Under the pieces are notes generated by a model. The model made no database searches and was not told the origin of the DNA. It saw only the letters and a program-made list of their open reading frames with translations. From NCBI GenBank assembly GCA_016874755.1, contig VGTH01000024.1:1-64000 (forward strand): a stretch of 64,000 nt of DNA, given 5' to 3'. This DNA comes from Deltaproteobacteria bacterium (GTDB lineage Bacteria; Desulfobacterota; Binatia; UBA9968). Positions 14,193 to 27,377 of this stretch are shown here, piece by piece; positions within the stretch are counted from its first letter, which is position 1, and every line of letters starts with the position of its first letter. Position numbers and translations under genes: made by a program.

Positions 14193-15183
14193 ATGGAGCT
14201 TGTCCGTGTCATAAAAGCATTGGCCGATCCGTTGCGATTGCGCATGCTGGCGGCAGTGGCCGAAGAAGAATTGAGCGTCGGCGAGGTGCAGCAGATCGTC
14301 GTCTCGGCGCAATCGGCGGTGTCGCGCAATCTAGCGATTTTGCGCGACGCCGGATTCGTGCGCGACCGCAAGGAAGGCACCAACGTTTATTTTTCTTTGC
14401 GCGGCGATATGACCGCACCGGCCCAGGAACTCTTCCAGTCGCTGCGCAGCCGCTTCGCCGAGATTCCGGAAATAAAGAAAGATCGCCTGCGCTTGGTCGA
14501 ATGCCGGCGCCGCCGCCTGCATCGCTCGCAAAATTATTTCGAGTCGGTGGCGGGCGATTGGGAGCGCATCCGCAAGACCTATTTCGATGACCGGGTCGCA
14601 TCGCTAGCGATTGAGAAGCTGCTGCCGCGAAGTCTAACCTTGGCTGACATTGGCTGCGGCACGGGAAGTTTGACATTCGAGCTGGCGCGTTTTGCAGAAC
14701 GGGTCATTGGTGTCGATCTTTCTAAAGAAATGCTGCGCCATGCGCGGACGCTGGCCAAGGAGCGTCAATTAACCAACGTCGAGTTTCGCCACGGCGACGC
14801 GGCCAAGCTGCCGCTGGCCGACGACGGCGTCGATGCTGCCTTTAGCGTGATGGTGCTCCATTTTCTGCCCAGCCCGCAACGGGCGGTGGCCGAACTGTGC
14901 CGCATCGCGCGGCCGGACGGTTCGGTGATTCTGGTGGGTTTGGTGCAGCACAACCAGGAATGGATGCGGGAGCAGATGGCGCATCGCTGGCTCGGTTTTG
15001 ACCGGGCATCGATCGAAAAATGGCTTTTGGCCGGCGGCGCAAAGTCATTCGACTACGAGCTGACCGGCTCTTTTGCCGGAGAGAAATTGGCGCGCAACGG
15101 GAACCGCCCGGTGGAGATCTTTGTCGCCCGGGCCGATATCGGCGTGTCGCCCAATCAGCCGATGATGATAGGAAAGGCAACTG

Positions 15184-15197
<14 letters not shown>
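14193..15197 (+). CDS. sahR: ArsR-family regulator fused to a SAM-dependent methyltransferase domain (SahR-like)
   Basis: This 334-residue protein has an N-terminal winged helix (residues 1-75: [39 protein letters not shown], a beta wing with [10 protein letters not shown]). It is followed by a class I methyltransferase domain (about 140-320) with [15 protein letters not shown] and [11 protein letters not shown]. Fused regulators of this type (SahR) sense S-adenosylhomocysteine and control methionine-cycle genes in Proteobacteria. Here the gene overlaps metH by 14 bases, which fits that role and suggests autoregulation through the palindrome at the promoter. The ATG at 14193 has GAGGG eight bases upstream. 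Confidence 0.8.
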
Positions 15198-18877
<3,680 letters not shown>

Positions 18878-18879
<2 letters not shown>

Positions 18880-18919
18880 TCGGACGGATCCGACGGATTG
18901 GACCGATCGGACGGATCGG
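18878..18919. repeat. GATCGGACGGATC short tandem repeat
   Basis: GATCGGACGGATC occurs at 18878-18890 and GATCGGACGGATCGG at 18905-18919. It fills the small gap between convergent metH and ornithine cyclodeaminase genes. No terminator T run is present. Confidence 0.5.
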
Positions 18920-18925
18920 TTGGAG

Positions 18926-20008
18926 TCAGTCGCGAATATCTTGCAAAAACCAGTCGGTGGGAATCTCTTGGCCTAGTCCGCGGCGCTTGGCTTCGCGCAC
19001 CACCCAGCCGGCCGTCGACGCGAACTGCAGGCCCTGCGTGCCGCTGTTGGCGAAGAAGGTCACCTGGTTTTTGTCGGTGCGGCCCTTGCGCTGGCCCGAC
19101 ATGACTTCGGTCAGCACCGGGTAGTCTCTTGAAAAGATGTCGACCTTGGGGTTGGCGATGCGCTTGATCTCTTCGGCGTTGCCGGCGACCACCGCCGCTT
19201 CACCGCCGATGCGCAGTTGGCCGACGTCGAGATTCAGCGTCGGCCGGCCCATGCGAATCACGACGTCGGATTTTTGGACGATCTCCGGGCTCCACTCGTT
19301 GGCCTTGACGCAGGTAAGATGCATGCCCGACTCGATCAAGTCGGGATTGCTGACCAGCACTTCGATCGAATCGGTGCAGGTGGCGACGATGTCGGAGCCG
19401 CGCAGCACCTCTTCCGGCTTTTCCACCGGAACGATCTCCATGCCCAATTTCTTGCTCATCTCGGCGGCGTAGGCTTCGCGGTTTTTTTTCGTCGGACTGT
19501 AAACTTTGACCTTGCTTATTTTGCGGACTTCATTGAAGGCCATTAAATAAGTTCGCGCCATGCCGCCGGAGCCGAAGACGCCGACGGACTTGGAATCATC
19601 GCGGGATAGATATTTGACGCCGAGGCCGGCACAAGCGCCGACGCGCATATGCTGAATGATGCCATCGTTGATGATCGCCAGCGGTTCGCCATTCTTGGTC
19701 GAGAAAACCATAACGAAGCCGCAGAACGTGCCCGGCTGCACGCAATATTTTTCCACGGTCTTGCCGTCGGGCCATTCGAGCATGTCGGACTTCATGCGAA
19801 TCGCAAAGGTCTCGAAGGAGCGCGATGCCCCCTCCATGGTGCCCCAGCGGTACATCAGTTTGGAGTCGTCGTTGGGCACAAAGAAGTCGTAGCGGCCGCG
19901 GTAGTTGGCGCGCTCATTGACCAGATCGCGGTAGCCGATGTCGAGGGCTTCGATACAGCTCTTCATGTCGAGGATCTGTTCGACGGTCTGGTTGTTGATG
20001 AGCAGCAT
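18926..20008 (-). CDS. ornithine cyclodeaminase / mu-crystallin family protein
   Basis: This 360-residue protein has the family layout: an N-terminal dimerisation part with MKSDMLEWPD (the substrate-binding Lys region) and a Rossmann domain with GVFGSGGMARTYLMA (GxGxxA-type NAD(P) site) and KVKVYSPTKKNREAYA. Relatives include ornithine cyclodeaminase, alanine dehydrogenase of archaeal type and imino-acid reductases, so the substrate is uncertain. The ATG at 20008 has GGAGG four bases upstream. It is convergent with metH. Confidence 0.88.
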   Translation of the reverse strand: MLLINNQTVEQILDMKSCIEALDIGYRDLVNERANYRGRYDFFVPNDDSKLMYRWGTMEGASRSFETFAIRMKSDMLEWPDGKTVEKYCVQPGTFCGFVMVFSTKNGEPLAIINDGIIQHMRVGACAGLGVKYLSRDDSKSVGVFGSGGMARTYLMAFNEVRKISKVKVYSPTKKNREAYAAEMSKKLGMEIVPVEKPEEVLRGSDIVATCTDSIEVLVSNPDLIESGMHLTCVKANEWSPEIVQKSDVVIRMGRPTLNLDVGQLRIGGEAAVVAGNAEEIKRIANPKVDIFSRDYPVLTEVMSGQRKGRTDKNQVTFFANSGTQGLQFASTAGWVVREAKRRGLGQEIPTDWFLQDIRD

Positions 20009-20077
20009 GGCGCCTCCGTAAAAATAGCTTACTCTCTTCTATGGCAGAACTACCGCGGCGCAATCAATAGCACCAAC

Positions 20078-20103
20078 GAAAAACGCCGCTCAGTGGCGGC
20101 GTT
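20078..20103 (-). terminator. rho-independent terminator after the DUF1178 gene
   Basis: Read on the minus strand, an 8-base-pair GC-rich stem (arms 20096-20103 and 20082-20089, loop of six) is followed by TTTTT. It lies about 25 bases after the DUF1178 stop. Confidence 0.7.
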
Positions 20104-20128
20104 CGGCAACGGCGGTGTGGCGGGTTTC

Positions 20129-20602
20129 CTAGCTGTCGAGCTCGGGCTTGGGCAGGGGCAGGGGCAGGGGCAGGGGCAGGAAGGGCACACCTTCTTCGGC
20201 CAGCTCCTTGACCTCGGTCACCGTGGCTGTGCCGTGAATCGGCCGTTCTTCGGCCTCGCCTTTGTGGATTTGCTTGGCCTCTTCGGCAAAGCGCGAACCG
20301 ACGTCTTCGAAATTTTCCTTAACGTAATGGTGCACGCGGATCAGCGCCTCTTTGAACTCGGCCGGCGTCATCTGAACTTCCGGAGCCTGATCCCTGGCTG
20401 GCTTTTTCTTGGCCGGCGGCGTCGGCGGTTGCTCTTTCTTGACGTGGACGGCACAGGCGTGGGGGACTTTTTCTACTCTGGTCGTATTGCAGGTCGGGCA
20501 GGTGACGAGCTTTTTTTGCAGTTGCTTCTGAAAGTCTTCGAAACTGGGAAACCAGCCCTCAAAGCTATGGTTCTTCTTGCAGACCAAATCGTAGACGACC
20601 AT
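20129..20602 (-). CDS. DUF1178 family protein
   Basis: This 157-residue protein starts MVVYDLVCKKNHSFEGWFPS, with CPTC (about 35-38), the DUF1178 signature. The middle is a Pro/Lys-rich linker, then a helical domain (YVKENFEDVGSRFAEEAKQI) and EERPIHGTATVTEVKELAEE. Function is unknown; the N-terminal cysteines suggest a zinc ribbon. The C-terminus is odd: LPLPLPLPLP encoded by a hexanucleotide repeat. The ATG has a GAGGTG ribosome site, and a terminator follows the gene. Confidence 0.85.
   Translation of the reverse strand: MVVYDLVCKKNHSFEGWFPSFEDFQKQLQKKLVTCPTCNTTRVEKVPHACAVHVKKEQPPTPPAKKKPARDQAPEVQMTPAEFKEALIRVHHYVKENFEDVGSRFAEEAKQIHKGEAEERPIHGTATVTEVKELAEEGVPFLPLPLPLPLPKPELDS
20149..20180. 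repeat. GGGGCA hexanucleotide microsatellite within a coding region
   Basis: Four perfect GGGGCA units (20155-20178) plus partial units at both ends. On the minus strand they encode alternating Leu-Pro near the C-terminus of the DUF1178 protein. A unit change would add or remove two residues without a frameshift. Confidence 0.85.
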
Positions 20603-20729
20603 TCGTGCACCTCGCGACGTTAAGCATTAAGAACGATGCCGAGGGTTGTCAAGGGGCCGAAGGCCAACAAGTGGCCGGTTTATCCTAAAAGTTTTCACTG
20701 GACCGCACTCATGCTAGTATCATCGGCCA

Positions 20730-21890
20730 ATGGCTGAGCAAATTTCACTGCGCATCGCGCGGCAGATTGCCGAAGTCGCCAAGGCAGATTGGGATCGTCT
20801 GGTTGGCGGCGCGTCGCCGTTTCTCAAGTGGGATTGGCTCGATGGCCTGGAACAGTCGGGCTGCGTCAACGAAAAATCCGGCTGGCTGCCGCATCATATT
20901 GTCGTTGCAAACGGCGCAAAGCTGATCGCCGCCTGTCCGATGTACTTGAAGCTGCACAGCATGGGTGAGTTCGTTTTCGACTACGAATGGGCCGAGGCGG
21001 CGCACCATGCGGGCATTCAATACTATCCCAAAGTGCTGGTCGGCGTGCCCTTCACGCCGGTGACCGGACATCGTTTTCTTACGGCCGAGGGTGAAGATCG
21101 CACGAGCTTGATTCAGTTCATGGGCCAAGCCCTGGCCAAGATCGCAGCCGACAATAAGATCTCATCGATTCACGTTAACTTTTGTTTAGCCGACGAGCGC
21201 GACGCCCTGGCAGCAGTGGGATTTTTTCCGCGCATGGGCATCCAGTACCACTGGCAAAATCGAAAATTTGCATCCTTTGACGACTATCTCGGCAGCTTTC
21301 GCAGCGACCGGCGCAACAAGGTCAAGCGCGAGCGGCGCGAAGTGACGCAGCGCGGCATCACGATCCGCGCCTATGAAGGCGCCGAGCTGACTCAACAGCA
21401 TCTGCGCACCATGTTTCGTTTGTACAAGGGCCATGTCGATCGGCTCTACTACGGCCGGCAGTATTTGACCCAGTCATTCTTCGATGAGATCCACAAGCGC
21501 TTTGCCGACAACACCTGTCTAATGCTTGCCGAACGGGACAGCAAATTCATCGCCGGCACGCTCAATATTCGCGACAACAACGCCATGTATGGGCGTTATT
21601 GGGGTTGCTTCGAGGAGCATCCGTTTTTGCACTTCAACGTTTGTTACTACTCGGCCATCGAGCATTCGATTCAACTGGGCTTGGAGCGCTTCGAGGCCGG
21701 GGCCGGCGGCAGCTTCAAGCAACTGCGCGGCCTCGATCCGGAACATACGACAAGCGTGCATTATATCGTCGACGGCAACTTTCGCCGTGCCGTCGAGCGC
21801 TTTTTGCAGCAAGAGCGTGAAATGATCCAACGCAAGCGCGACATGCAGCTCGAGCACAGCCAGTTGAAACCGCACCAAGAGGAACCGTGA
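20730..21890 (+). CDS. FemAB/GNAT-like protein (PF04339 type)
   Basis: This 386-residue protein matches the family labelled peptidogalycan biosynthesis/recognition, a double GNAT-like fold related to FemAB. Recognisable stretches are SPFLKWDWLDGLEQSGC, the loop PFTPVTGHRFL, SSIHVNF, the RRNKVKRERREV basic helix and ERFEAGAGGSFKQLRGLDP near the C-terminus. It is thought to be a cytosolic acyl or aminoacyl transferase of unproven substrate. The ATG at 20730 lies only ten bases after a possible TAGTAT -10 box, so its leader may be very short. It is a single gene, divergent from the DUF1178 gene. Confidence 0.85.
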   Translation: MAEQISLRIARQIAEVAKADWDRLVGGASPFLKWDWLDGLEQSGCVNEKSGWLPHHIVVANGAKLIAACPMYLKLHSMGEFVFDYEWAEAAHHAGIQYYPKVLVGVPFTPVTGHRFLTAEGEDRTSLIQFMGQALAKIAADNKISSIHVNFCLADERDALAAVGFFPRMGIQYHWQNRKFASFDDYLGSFRSDRRNKVKRERREVTQRGITIRAYEGAELTQQHLRTMFRLYKGHVDRLYYGRQYLTQSFFDEIHKRFADNTCLMLAERDSKFIAGTLNIRDNNAMYGRYWGCFEEHPFLHFNVCYYSAIEHSIQLGLERFEAGAGGSFKQLRGLDPEHTTSVHYIVDGNFRRAVERFLQQEREMIQRKRDMQLEHSQLKPHQEEP

Positions 21891-21979
21891 TTTCTGCCGG
21901 CTGGTTAGAACTTTCCCTTGCCGGGACAGTTTCTTGACTCCACTCGAGGTTTCCATTAACGTCGGCGCGAAGTGCTGCT

Positions 21980-22756
21980 GTGAAATCTTCCTGGAAAAAT
22001 ATCGCCGAGCCGATACTATTCTTTGTCGCGCTATTGATTCTCTGGGAGGTCCTAGTCGAAGTCATCAAAGTTCCGAGTTTCATCCTGCCGCCGCCGCGCG
22101 ATCTTTATACTGCGTTCATCAAGAAACTGCCGATTCTCGGCACCCATGCGGTGATCACTTTCATCGAAGCTTTCGGCGGCTTTGTTCTGTCCTTGATTCT
22201 CGGCGTAGGCTTTGCCATTGCGGTGGTCTACTCGCGCCACCTGCAAAATACTATTTACCCTTTGATCGTTATTCTTTACGCCATGCCCAAGAGCGCTTTC
22301 GCGCCGTTGATGGTGATCTGGGTGGGCTATGGTCTGTTTTCCAAGATTGCCATCGCTTTTCTAGTCGCATTTTTTCCCATCGTCGTGAACACCGTGGTTG
22401 GCTTGAAAGAAGTCGAGCCCGAGCTTTTAGAATTGGCGCGCATCAACCGCGGCTCGGCTTGGGACGTGTTCAAGAAAATCCGCCTGCCCAATTCGCTGCC
22501 GTATATGTTCGCCGGTATCAAAGTCGCTATCGTTTTGTCGGTGACGGGCGCCATCGTGGCCGAGTTCGTGGCCGCTAACGAAGGTTTGGGCTATTTGGTC
22601 TTGCAAGCTAACTATAGCTTGGATACTGCCTTTGCACTGGTTATCTTGTTAATTCTTGCAGTCCTGTCCTTGGGGCTTTTTTGGCTGGCAGAGTTCTGCC
22701 AGCGCAAGCTCGCCCCATGGAGCGCGGCGGTGCGCGAAGTGGAAGGGTCGTTTTGA
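21980..22756 (+). CDS. ABC transporter permease (SsuC/TauC type)
   Basis: This 258-residue inner-membrane protein has about six hydrophobic segments and the binding-protein-dependent transport signature, here YAMPKSAFAPLMVIWVGYG followed by EVEPELLELARINRGS (the EAA loop that docks the ATPase). The start is a GTG at 21980 with a weak ribosome site. It is the first gene of a permease, receptor, ATPase operon. Confidence 0.9.
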   Translation: MKSSWKNIAEPILFFVALLILWEVLVEVIKVPSFILPPPRDLYTAFIKKLPILGTHAVITFIEAFGGFVLSLILGVGFAIAVVYSRHLQNTIYPLIVILYAMPKSAFAPLMVIWVGYGLFSKIAIAFLVAFFPIVVNTVVGLKEVEPELLELARINRGSAWDVFKKIRLPNSLPYMFAGIKVAIVLSVTGAIVAEFVAANEGLGYLVLQANYSLDTAFALVILLILAVLSLGLFWLAEFCQRKLAPWSAAVREVEGSF

Positions 22757-22811
22757 GTAGGCTTGAGGAGTGAGGCGCGAGTTGGAAAGATTTCAGACTA
22801 GGAGGAACGAA

Positions 22812-23810
22812 GTGATTCTCCGACTTGAGAAAGTTTTGTTGACTGTGTTCGTTGGGTTTTGCGCGAGCCAGACATTGGTCCATGCTGCCGAGCTGACGCC
22901 GGCGAATATTCGCATGGATTTTATCATTGGCGGTAAGCACGCACCGTGGTACGTCGCTTTAGAAAAGGGCTTTTATGCCAAGCGCGGCATCGCAGCGACG
23001 ATCCAGGCGAGCACTGGCTCGGCCGACACGGTGCGCACCATCGGCTCGGGGGGCGCTGATTTCGGCTTTGCCGATATCGCGACGATGATCGTCGCCAAAT
23101 CGCGCGGCACGCCGGTGGCGGCAGCGGCGCAGTTCGGCTATGTCGGCGCGACCATTCTCTGGCGCGACGAGGGGGCGATCAAGAGCATTAAAGACCTCGC
23201 CGGCAAGTCCCTGGCGATCAGCCCAGGCCAAGCGCAGTGGTACTTGATGCCGGCCTACGCCAAAATCAACAAAATCGATTTCAAATCGATCAAGATTCAA
23301 GAAACCGCCGCGCCGATTCAGCCGGCAGCGCTGGCGACCAAGAAGGCCGACTTTATCATCATGTTTCGCGCCTCCAACGACGAAGTTGCCGAGCTGGCAG
23401 CGTCCAAGGTTGGCGTCAAGCTGTCGCGGGTGTTCATGAAGGACACCGGCCTCGACATCTACGGCACCAGCCTGATTGTGAAAGACGAGGATATCCAAAA
23501 ACGGCCACAGTTCGTGCGCGCCTACGTCGAGGCTACTTTGGAAGGGCTGCGCTACTCGCGCGACAATCAGGAAGAGGCGATGAAAATCTTGCTCAAGCAC
23601 AAGCCCGAATTAGAGCCGGCCTTGACCACGCAGCAGTTGAAAAACGCTCTGACGGAGGTCTACCTGCCGCCGGAATCCGCCAACATCGGCATGGGTTATA
23701 TGCGCCCTGAAATCATGGAGAAGACCGTCAAGGTTGTGAACGAATATTTCGAAGTGGGCCGCAAGGTGGCGGCCAAAGAAGTCTACACCAATCAGTTCAT
23801 CAAGCGTTAG
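22812..23810 (+). CDS. NMT1/THI5-like ABC substrate-binding protein
   Basis: This 332-residue periplasmic receptor has a signal peptide (LLTVFVGFCASQTLVHAAE), followed by IRMDFIIGGKHAPWYVALEK, GFYAKRGIAATIQASTGSA, ADFGFADIATMI and LAGKSLAISPG. It belongs to the NMT1/THI5/SsuA family. The GTG at 22812 is chosen because GGAGG lies six bases upstream and the signal peptide follows at once; a farther GTG at 22770 is in frame but less likely. It lies between its permease and ATPase. Ligand unknown. Confidence 0.9.
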   Translation: MILRLEKVLLTVFVGFCASQTLVHAAELTPANIRMDFIIGGKHAPWYVALEKGFYAKRGIAATIQASTGSADTVRTIGSGGADFGFADIATMIVAKSRGTPVAAAAQFGYVGATILWRDEGAIKSIKDLAGKSLAISPGQAQWYLMPAYAKINKIDFKSIKIQETAAPIQPAALATKKADFIIMFRASNDEVAELAASKVGVKLSRVFMKDTGLDIYGTSLIVKDEDIQKRPQFVRAYVEATLEGLRYSRDNQEEAMKILLKHKPELEPALTTQQLKNALTEVYLPPESANIGMGYMRPEIMEKTVKVVNEYFEVGRKVAAKEVYTNQFIKR

Positions 23811-23831
23811 GGCGGGCTGAGAGTTAACGAC

Positions 23832-24626
23832 GTGCCGCCGCTGATTGCTGTCGAACAAGTCTCGCGGATTTTTAACACCGGCGCGCGCACCGTGACGGCT
23901 CTGGACCGGGTTTCCTGCGACATCAATCCGGGAAATTTCGTTTCCATCGTCGGGCCCAGCGGCTGCGGCAAGAGCACGTTGTTGAAAATCATCTCCGGGC
24001 TGATGCCGGCATCGTCGGGCTCGGTTTCGGTGGCTGGTCAGCAAGTTGCAGAGCCGCTGGAAAACGTCGGCATGGTCTTCCAGGCGCCGGTTCTGCTCAA
24101 GTGGCGCACCGTGCTCGGCAACGTGTTGCTACCCGTCGAGTTCGCCAAGCTGGACGTCGGCAAATACGCCGATACGGCGCGCGCGCTGATCAAACTCGTC
24201 GGCCTCGCCGGCTTCGAGGAAATGTATCCCCATGAGCTCTCCGGCGGCATGCAGCAGCGCGCGTCGCTGTGCCGCGCGCTGGTGACCGATCCGCAATTAC
24301 TGCTGATGGACGAGCCCTTCGGCGCCCTCGACGCCATGACCCGCGACGAGCTCGATATGGAGCTCCTGCGGATTTGGGAAGAGCGCAAAAAGACCGTGCT
24401 GTTCGTGACGCACAGCATCCAAGAAGCGGTCTTTCTTTCGGATCTGGTCTTTGTCATGTCGGCCCGTCCCGGCCGTTTGCTCGAGACCATCGGCATCGAG
24501 CTGCCGCGGCCGCGCACCATGGAGATGATGAGCACGCCCAGGTTCGGCGAATACACGCTAAAAATCCGCGGGCTGCTGGCGGCGGCGAGCGGCGCTCCGG
24601 GCGCGGTGGCGGGCTCAACTATGTGA
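23832..24626 (+). CDS. ABC transporter ATP-binding protein (SsuB/TauB type)
   Basis: This 264-residue ATPase has Walker A GPSGCGKST, Q-loop MVFQAPVLLKW, signature LSGGMQQRASL, Walker B LLLMDEPFGALD and switch His in VTHSIQEAVFLSD. All catalytic residues are intact. The start is a GTG at 23832, 21 bases after the receptor stop. It drives import with the two preceding genes. Confidence 0.93.
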   Translation: MPPLIAVEQVSRIFNTGARTVTALDRVSCDINPGNFVSIVGPSGCGKSTLLKIISGLMPASSGSVSVAGQQVAEPLENVGMVFQAPVLLKWRTVLGNVLLPVEFAKLDVGKYADTARALIKLVGLAGFEEMYPHELSGGMQQRASLCRALVTDPQLLLMDEPFGALDAMTRDELDMELLRIWEERKKTVLFVTHSIQEAVFLSDLVFVMSARPGRLLETIGIELPRPRTMEMMSTPRFGEYTLKIRGLLAAASGAPGAVAGSTM

Positions 24627-24702
24627 AATTCGATTTATCCTGGGTTACAATACCGCCACTTCGGTGCACCTGCCGAAGCGAATTTCTCGCACGCAATTCT
24701 GT

Positions 24703-25740
24703 ATGGCTAAAGGACTTACCTACGCTCAAGCCGGCGTCAGCATCGAAGCCGGCGACGAATTGGTTCAACGCATCGGCCCGCTCGCCAAAAAAACTGCGAT
24801 TCCTGGCGTGCTCGCCGGCGTCGGCGGCTTCAGCGCGCTGTTCGATCTCAGCCGCCTCGGCTACCGCCAGCCGGTTCTAGTCTCATCGACCGACGGTGTC
24901 GGCACCAAGCTGAAAATCGCTTTCATGACCGGCATTCACGACACCGTGGGTATCGATCTGGTGGCGATGAGCGTCAACGATCTCTTAACCCAAGGGGCGC
25001 GGCCGCTGTTTTTCCTCGACTACTTTGTTTGCGGCTCGCTCGATGTGAAAATCGCCGCAGCGGTGGTGCGCGGCATCGCTGCCGGCTGTCAACAAGTCGA
25101 CTGCGCTCTGATCGGTGGCGAAACCGCCGAGCACCCCGGTGATTTTCCCAAGGGTGAATACGATCTCGCCGGCTTTGTCGTCGGCGTGTTGGAAAAGAAA
25201 AAAATCATCCGTCCCAAAGCGATTTCTGCGGGCGATGTCTTGATCGGCTTGCCGTCCACGGGCTTGCACAGCAATGGTTATTCGCTGGCACGCAAAGTGC
25301 TCCTTGATAGAGGTCGGTTGAAGCTCAAACAAAGAATTCCTGAGCTAGGTCGCGATTTGGCCCAAGAAATGCTCGAGCCCACCCGCATCTATGCGCAAGC
25401 TATGCGTCGGCTCTTTGACAGGGGCGTCATCAAAGGCGCGGCGCATATCACCGGCGGCGGCATCACCGGCAATCTGCCGCGCGTCTTGCCCCAGGGGAAA
25501 CAGGCGGTAATCGAGCGCGCCAGTTGGCGCGTGCCGCCGATCTTTGGTTTGATCCAGAAGCTGGGTGGCGTGGCGCAGGCCGAGATGGATGCGACGTTTA
25601 ACAATGGCATCGGCATGATTCTCGTGGTTGCGAAAAAATCGGCCGATCTTGCGCTGCGCATTTCGCGAGAAATCGGCGAGCGCGCAGTTGTCATAGGTGC
25701 GATTCGCAACGGACCGCGGAGCGCGATCATTCGCGCCTAG
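24703..25740 (+). CDS. purM: phosphoribosylformylglycinamidine cyclo-ligase (AIR synthetase)
   Basis: This 345-residue PurM has the family start GLTYAQAGVSIEAGDELVQR and the ATP/substrate stretch VSSTDGVGTKLKIAF, then DLVAMSVNDLLTQGARPLFF and the C-terminal MDATFNNGIGMILVV. It makes AIR from FGAM in purine synthesis. The ATG at 24703 gives the normal length; the open frame extends upstream without support. The gene is followed three bases later by purN. Confidence 0.96.
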   Translation: MAKGLTYAQAGVSIEAGDELVQRIGPLAKKTAIPGVLAGVGGFSALFDLSRLGYRQPVLVSSTDGVGTKLKIAFMTGIHDTVGIDLVAMSVNDLLTQGARPLFFLDYFVCGSLDVKIAAAVVRGIAAGCQQVDCALIGGETAEHPGDFPKGEYDLAGFVVGVLEKKKIIRPKAISAGDVLIGLPSTGLHSNGYSLARKVLLDRGRLKLKQRIPELGRDLAQEMLEPTRIYAQAMRRLFDRGVIKGAAHITGGGITGNLPRVLPQGKQAVIERASWRVPPIFGLIQKLGGVAQAEMDATFNNGIGMILVVAKKSADLALRISREIGERAVVIGAIRNGPRSAIIRA

Positions 25741-25743
25741 CAA

Positions 25744-26406
25744 ATGGCCAGGCAAGTTCCCATCGGGGTATTGATCTCTGGCAGCGGCACCAACCTGCAA
25801 GCGATCATCGATGCCATCGAGGCAAAAAACCTCGACGCCAAAATCGCCGTGGTGCTGAGCAACAAAGCGGATGCCTATGGCCTGGTGCGGGCGCAGAATC
25901 ATGGTATCGACACGCAATTCATCGATCACAAAAAGTTTTCCAGCCGCGAGGCCTTCGACCGGGCGGTCGTTGATACGCTCCGAGCGCGGGGCGTGGAACT
26001 GGTGGTATTGGCCGGCTTCATGCGGCTGTTGTCGCCGCTGTTTGTCAAAGCTTATTCCAATCGCATTATGAACATTCACCCGGCGCTGCTGCCGGCTTTT
26101 CCCGGTCTGCACGTGCAGCAAAGAGCGCTCGACCACGGCGTGCGCTTTTCCGGCTGCACGGTGCATTTCGTCAACGAAGAGTGTGACGAGGGACCGATAA
26201 TCATCCAAGCCGTGGTGCCGGTTTTCGCCGACGACACAGAAGCGAGTTTGTCGGCGCGTATTCTTAAACAGGAACACCGCATCTTTCCGCGCGCCATCCA
26301 ACTCTATGCCGAAGATCGCCTGCGCGTCGCCGGCCGCCGAGTCATTGTCTCCGGCGCGCCTCAAGATGGGCAGTTGACGCTTGTCCAACCCCCGCTGCAC
26401 GAATGA
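25744..26406 (+). CDS. purN: phosphoribosylglycinamide formyltransferase
   Basis: This 220-residue PurN starts PIGVLISGSGTNLQAIIDA, with AGFMRLLSPLFV, the catalytic NIHPALLPAFPGLH (Asn, His) and FVNEECDEGPIIIQ (active-site Asp). It formylates GAR using 10-formyltetrahydrofolate. It lies directly behind purM, and its stop overlaps the flippase-like gene start by ATGA. Confidence 0.96.
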   Translation: MARQVPIGVLISGSGTNLQAIIDAIEAKNLDAKIAVVLSNKADAYGLVRAQNHGIDTQFIDHKKFSSREAFDRAVVDTLRARGVELVVLAGFMRLLSPLFVKAYSNRIMNIHPALLPAFPGLHVQQRALDHGVRFSGCTVHFVNEECDEGPIIIQAVVPVFADDTEASLSARILKQEHRIFPRAIQLYAEDRLRVAGRRVIVSGAPQDGQLTLVQPPLHE

Positions 26407-27377
26407 AAAAAGCGAAACCAGCGCTCATTCTATTGCTGAAGATCCTGGTCAGCGGCGGCCTGCTCGCGTTCTTTTTCACGCGCACCCATCCTGAGCGGTT
26501 TTTCTCGACCCTGTTGGCGGCGGATTTTTCCTATATCGCGCTCGCTATGGTTGTCTATCTCGCTACCCAAGCGGTCAGCGCGGCGCGCTGGCAGGTACTG
26601 GCGCGGCCGCTCGGTTTTGAACAGCCGTTCGGTCGTTATCTGGTGTTCTATCTGATCGGCATGTTCTTCAATCTTTTTGCGCCGGGCACGGTGGGCGGCG
26701 ATGTCAGCCGAGTTTACTACCTGGCGCAGAGCGGCATGAAGCAAGACGAAACGATCCCCGGCGGACCCACGGTGCGGGGCACGGTGTCGGTATTGGTCGA
26801 TCGCATCGTCGGTATGGCCGTGCTCGTTTGGGTGGGCGCCACTGGACTGCTGCTCTTTCCCGAATACCAGGTGCCAACCACGGTAAAGCTCATAACGTTC
26901 GCTTTGGCGGCAGGATTTATCTTGGCAGGCGTGATGGTGCCGCTGCTGCGCCGGTTGCTGCCGGAGGATGGCCACCCGCTGGCGGTCAAGCTACGGGTGG
27001 CGTTGCGTAGCTACCGCGCCCATGGCCGCGCTCTGCCCAACGCCGTGGCGATTTCGGTCATAGTTCACCTGATCCAGGCCTGGGTCCACTGGATCTTGGG
27101 TAACGCGCTAAGCATCGATATTCCGCTGTCGTACTGCTTTATTCTTTACCCGCTGGTGGGCACCTTTTCGGCGATACCGATTAGTCTCAATGGCCTGGGG
27201 CTGCGCGAGGGGGGATATATTTTTATGTTTGCCGTCATCGGCTTAGGCACGGAGAAGGGGATAGTCTTTGGCCTCCTGTTGTTCTTCGTCGTCGTCGCCA
27301 ATAGCTTGATCGGCGGCCTGGTGTTTTTGCTGCACAAAAGCCCGCGCCCAAGCGCTGTGCCGGATCAAATCAGGTAG
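26403..27377 (+). CDS. flippase-like integral membrane protein (UPF0104 / lysylphosphatidylglycerol synthase TM type)
   Basis: This 324-residue protein has about eight transmembrane segments. Diagnostic stretches are YLVFYLIGMFFNLFAPGTVG, GGDVSRVYYL, VLVDRIVGMAVLV and FSAIPISLNGLGLREGGY. The family is the membrane half of MprF and stand-alone glycan or lipid flippase-like proteins; its cargo is unknown. It starts inside the purN stop, so it is cotranscribed with the purine genes. Its 3-prime end overlaps that of mgtE on the other strand by 13 bases. Confidence 0.85.
   Translation: MKKAKPALILLLKILVSGGLLAFFFTRTHPERFFSTLLAADFSYIALAMVVYLATQAVSAARWQVLARPLGFEQPFGRYLVFYLIGMFFNLFAPGTVGGDVSRVYYLAQSGMKQDETIPGGPTVRGTVSVLVDRIVGMAVLVWVGATGLLLFPEYQVPTTVKLITFALAAGFILAGVMVPLLRRLLPEDGHPLAVKLRVALRSYRAHGRALPNAVAISVIVHLIQAWVHWILGNALSIDIPLSYCFILYPLVGTFSAIPISLNGLGLREGGYIFMFAVIGLGTEKGIVFGLLLFFVVVANSLIGGLVFLLHKSPRPSAVPDQIR

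Noticed and set aside
19649-20623. A 324-codon plus-strand frame opposite ornithine cyclodeaminase and the DUF1178 gene
   Set aside because: Spans two real minus-strand genes and includes the microsatellite as a Gly-Gln repeat; no motif.
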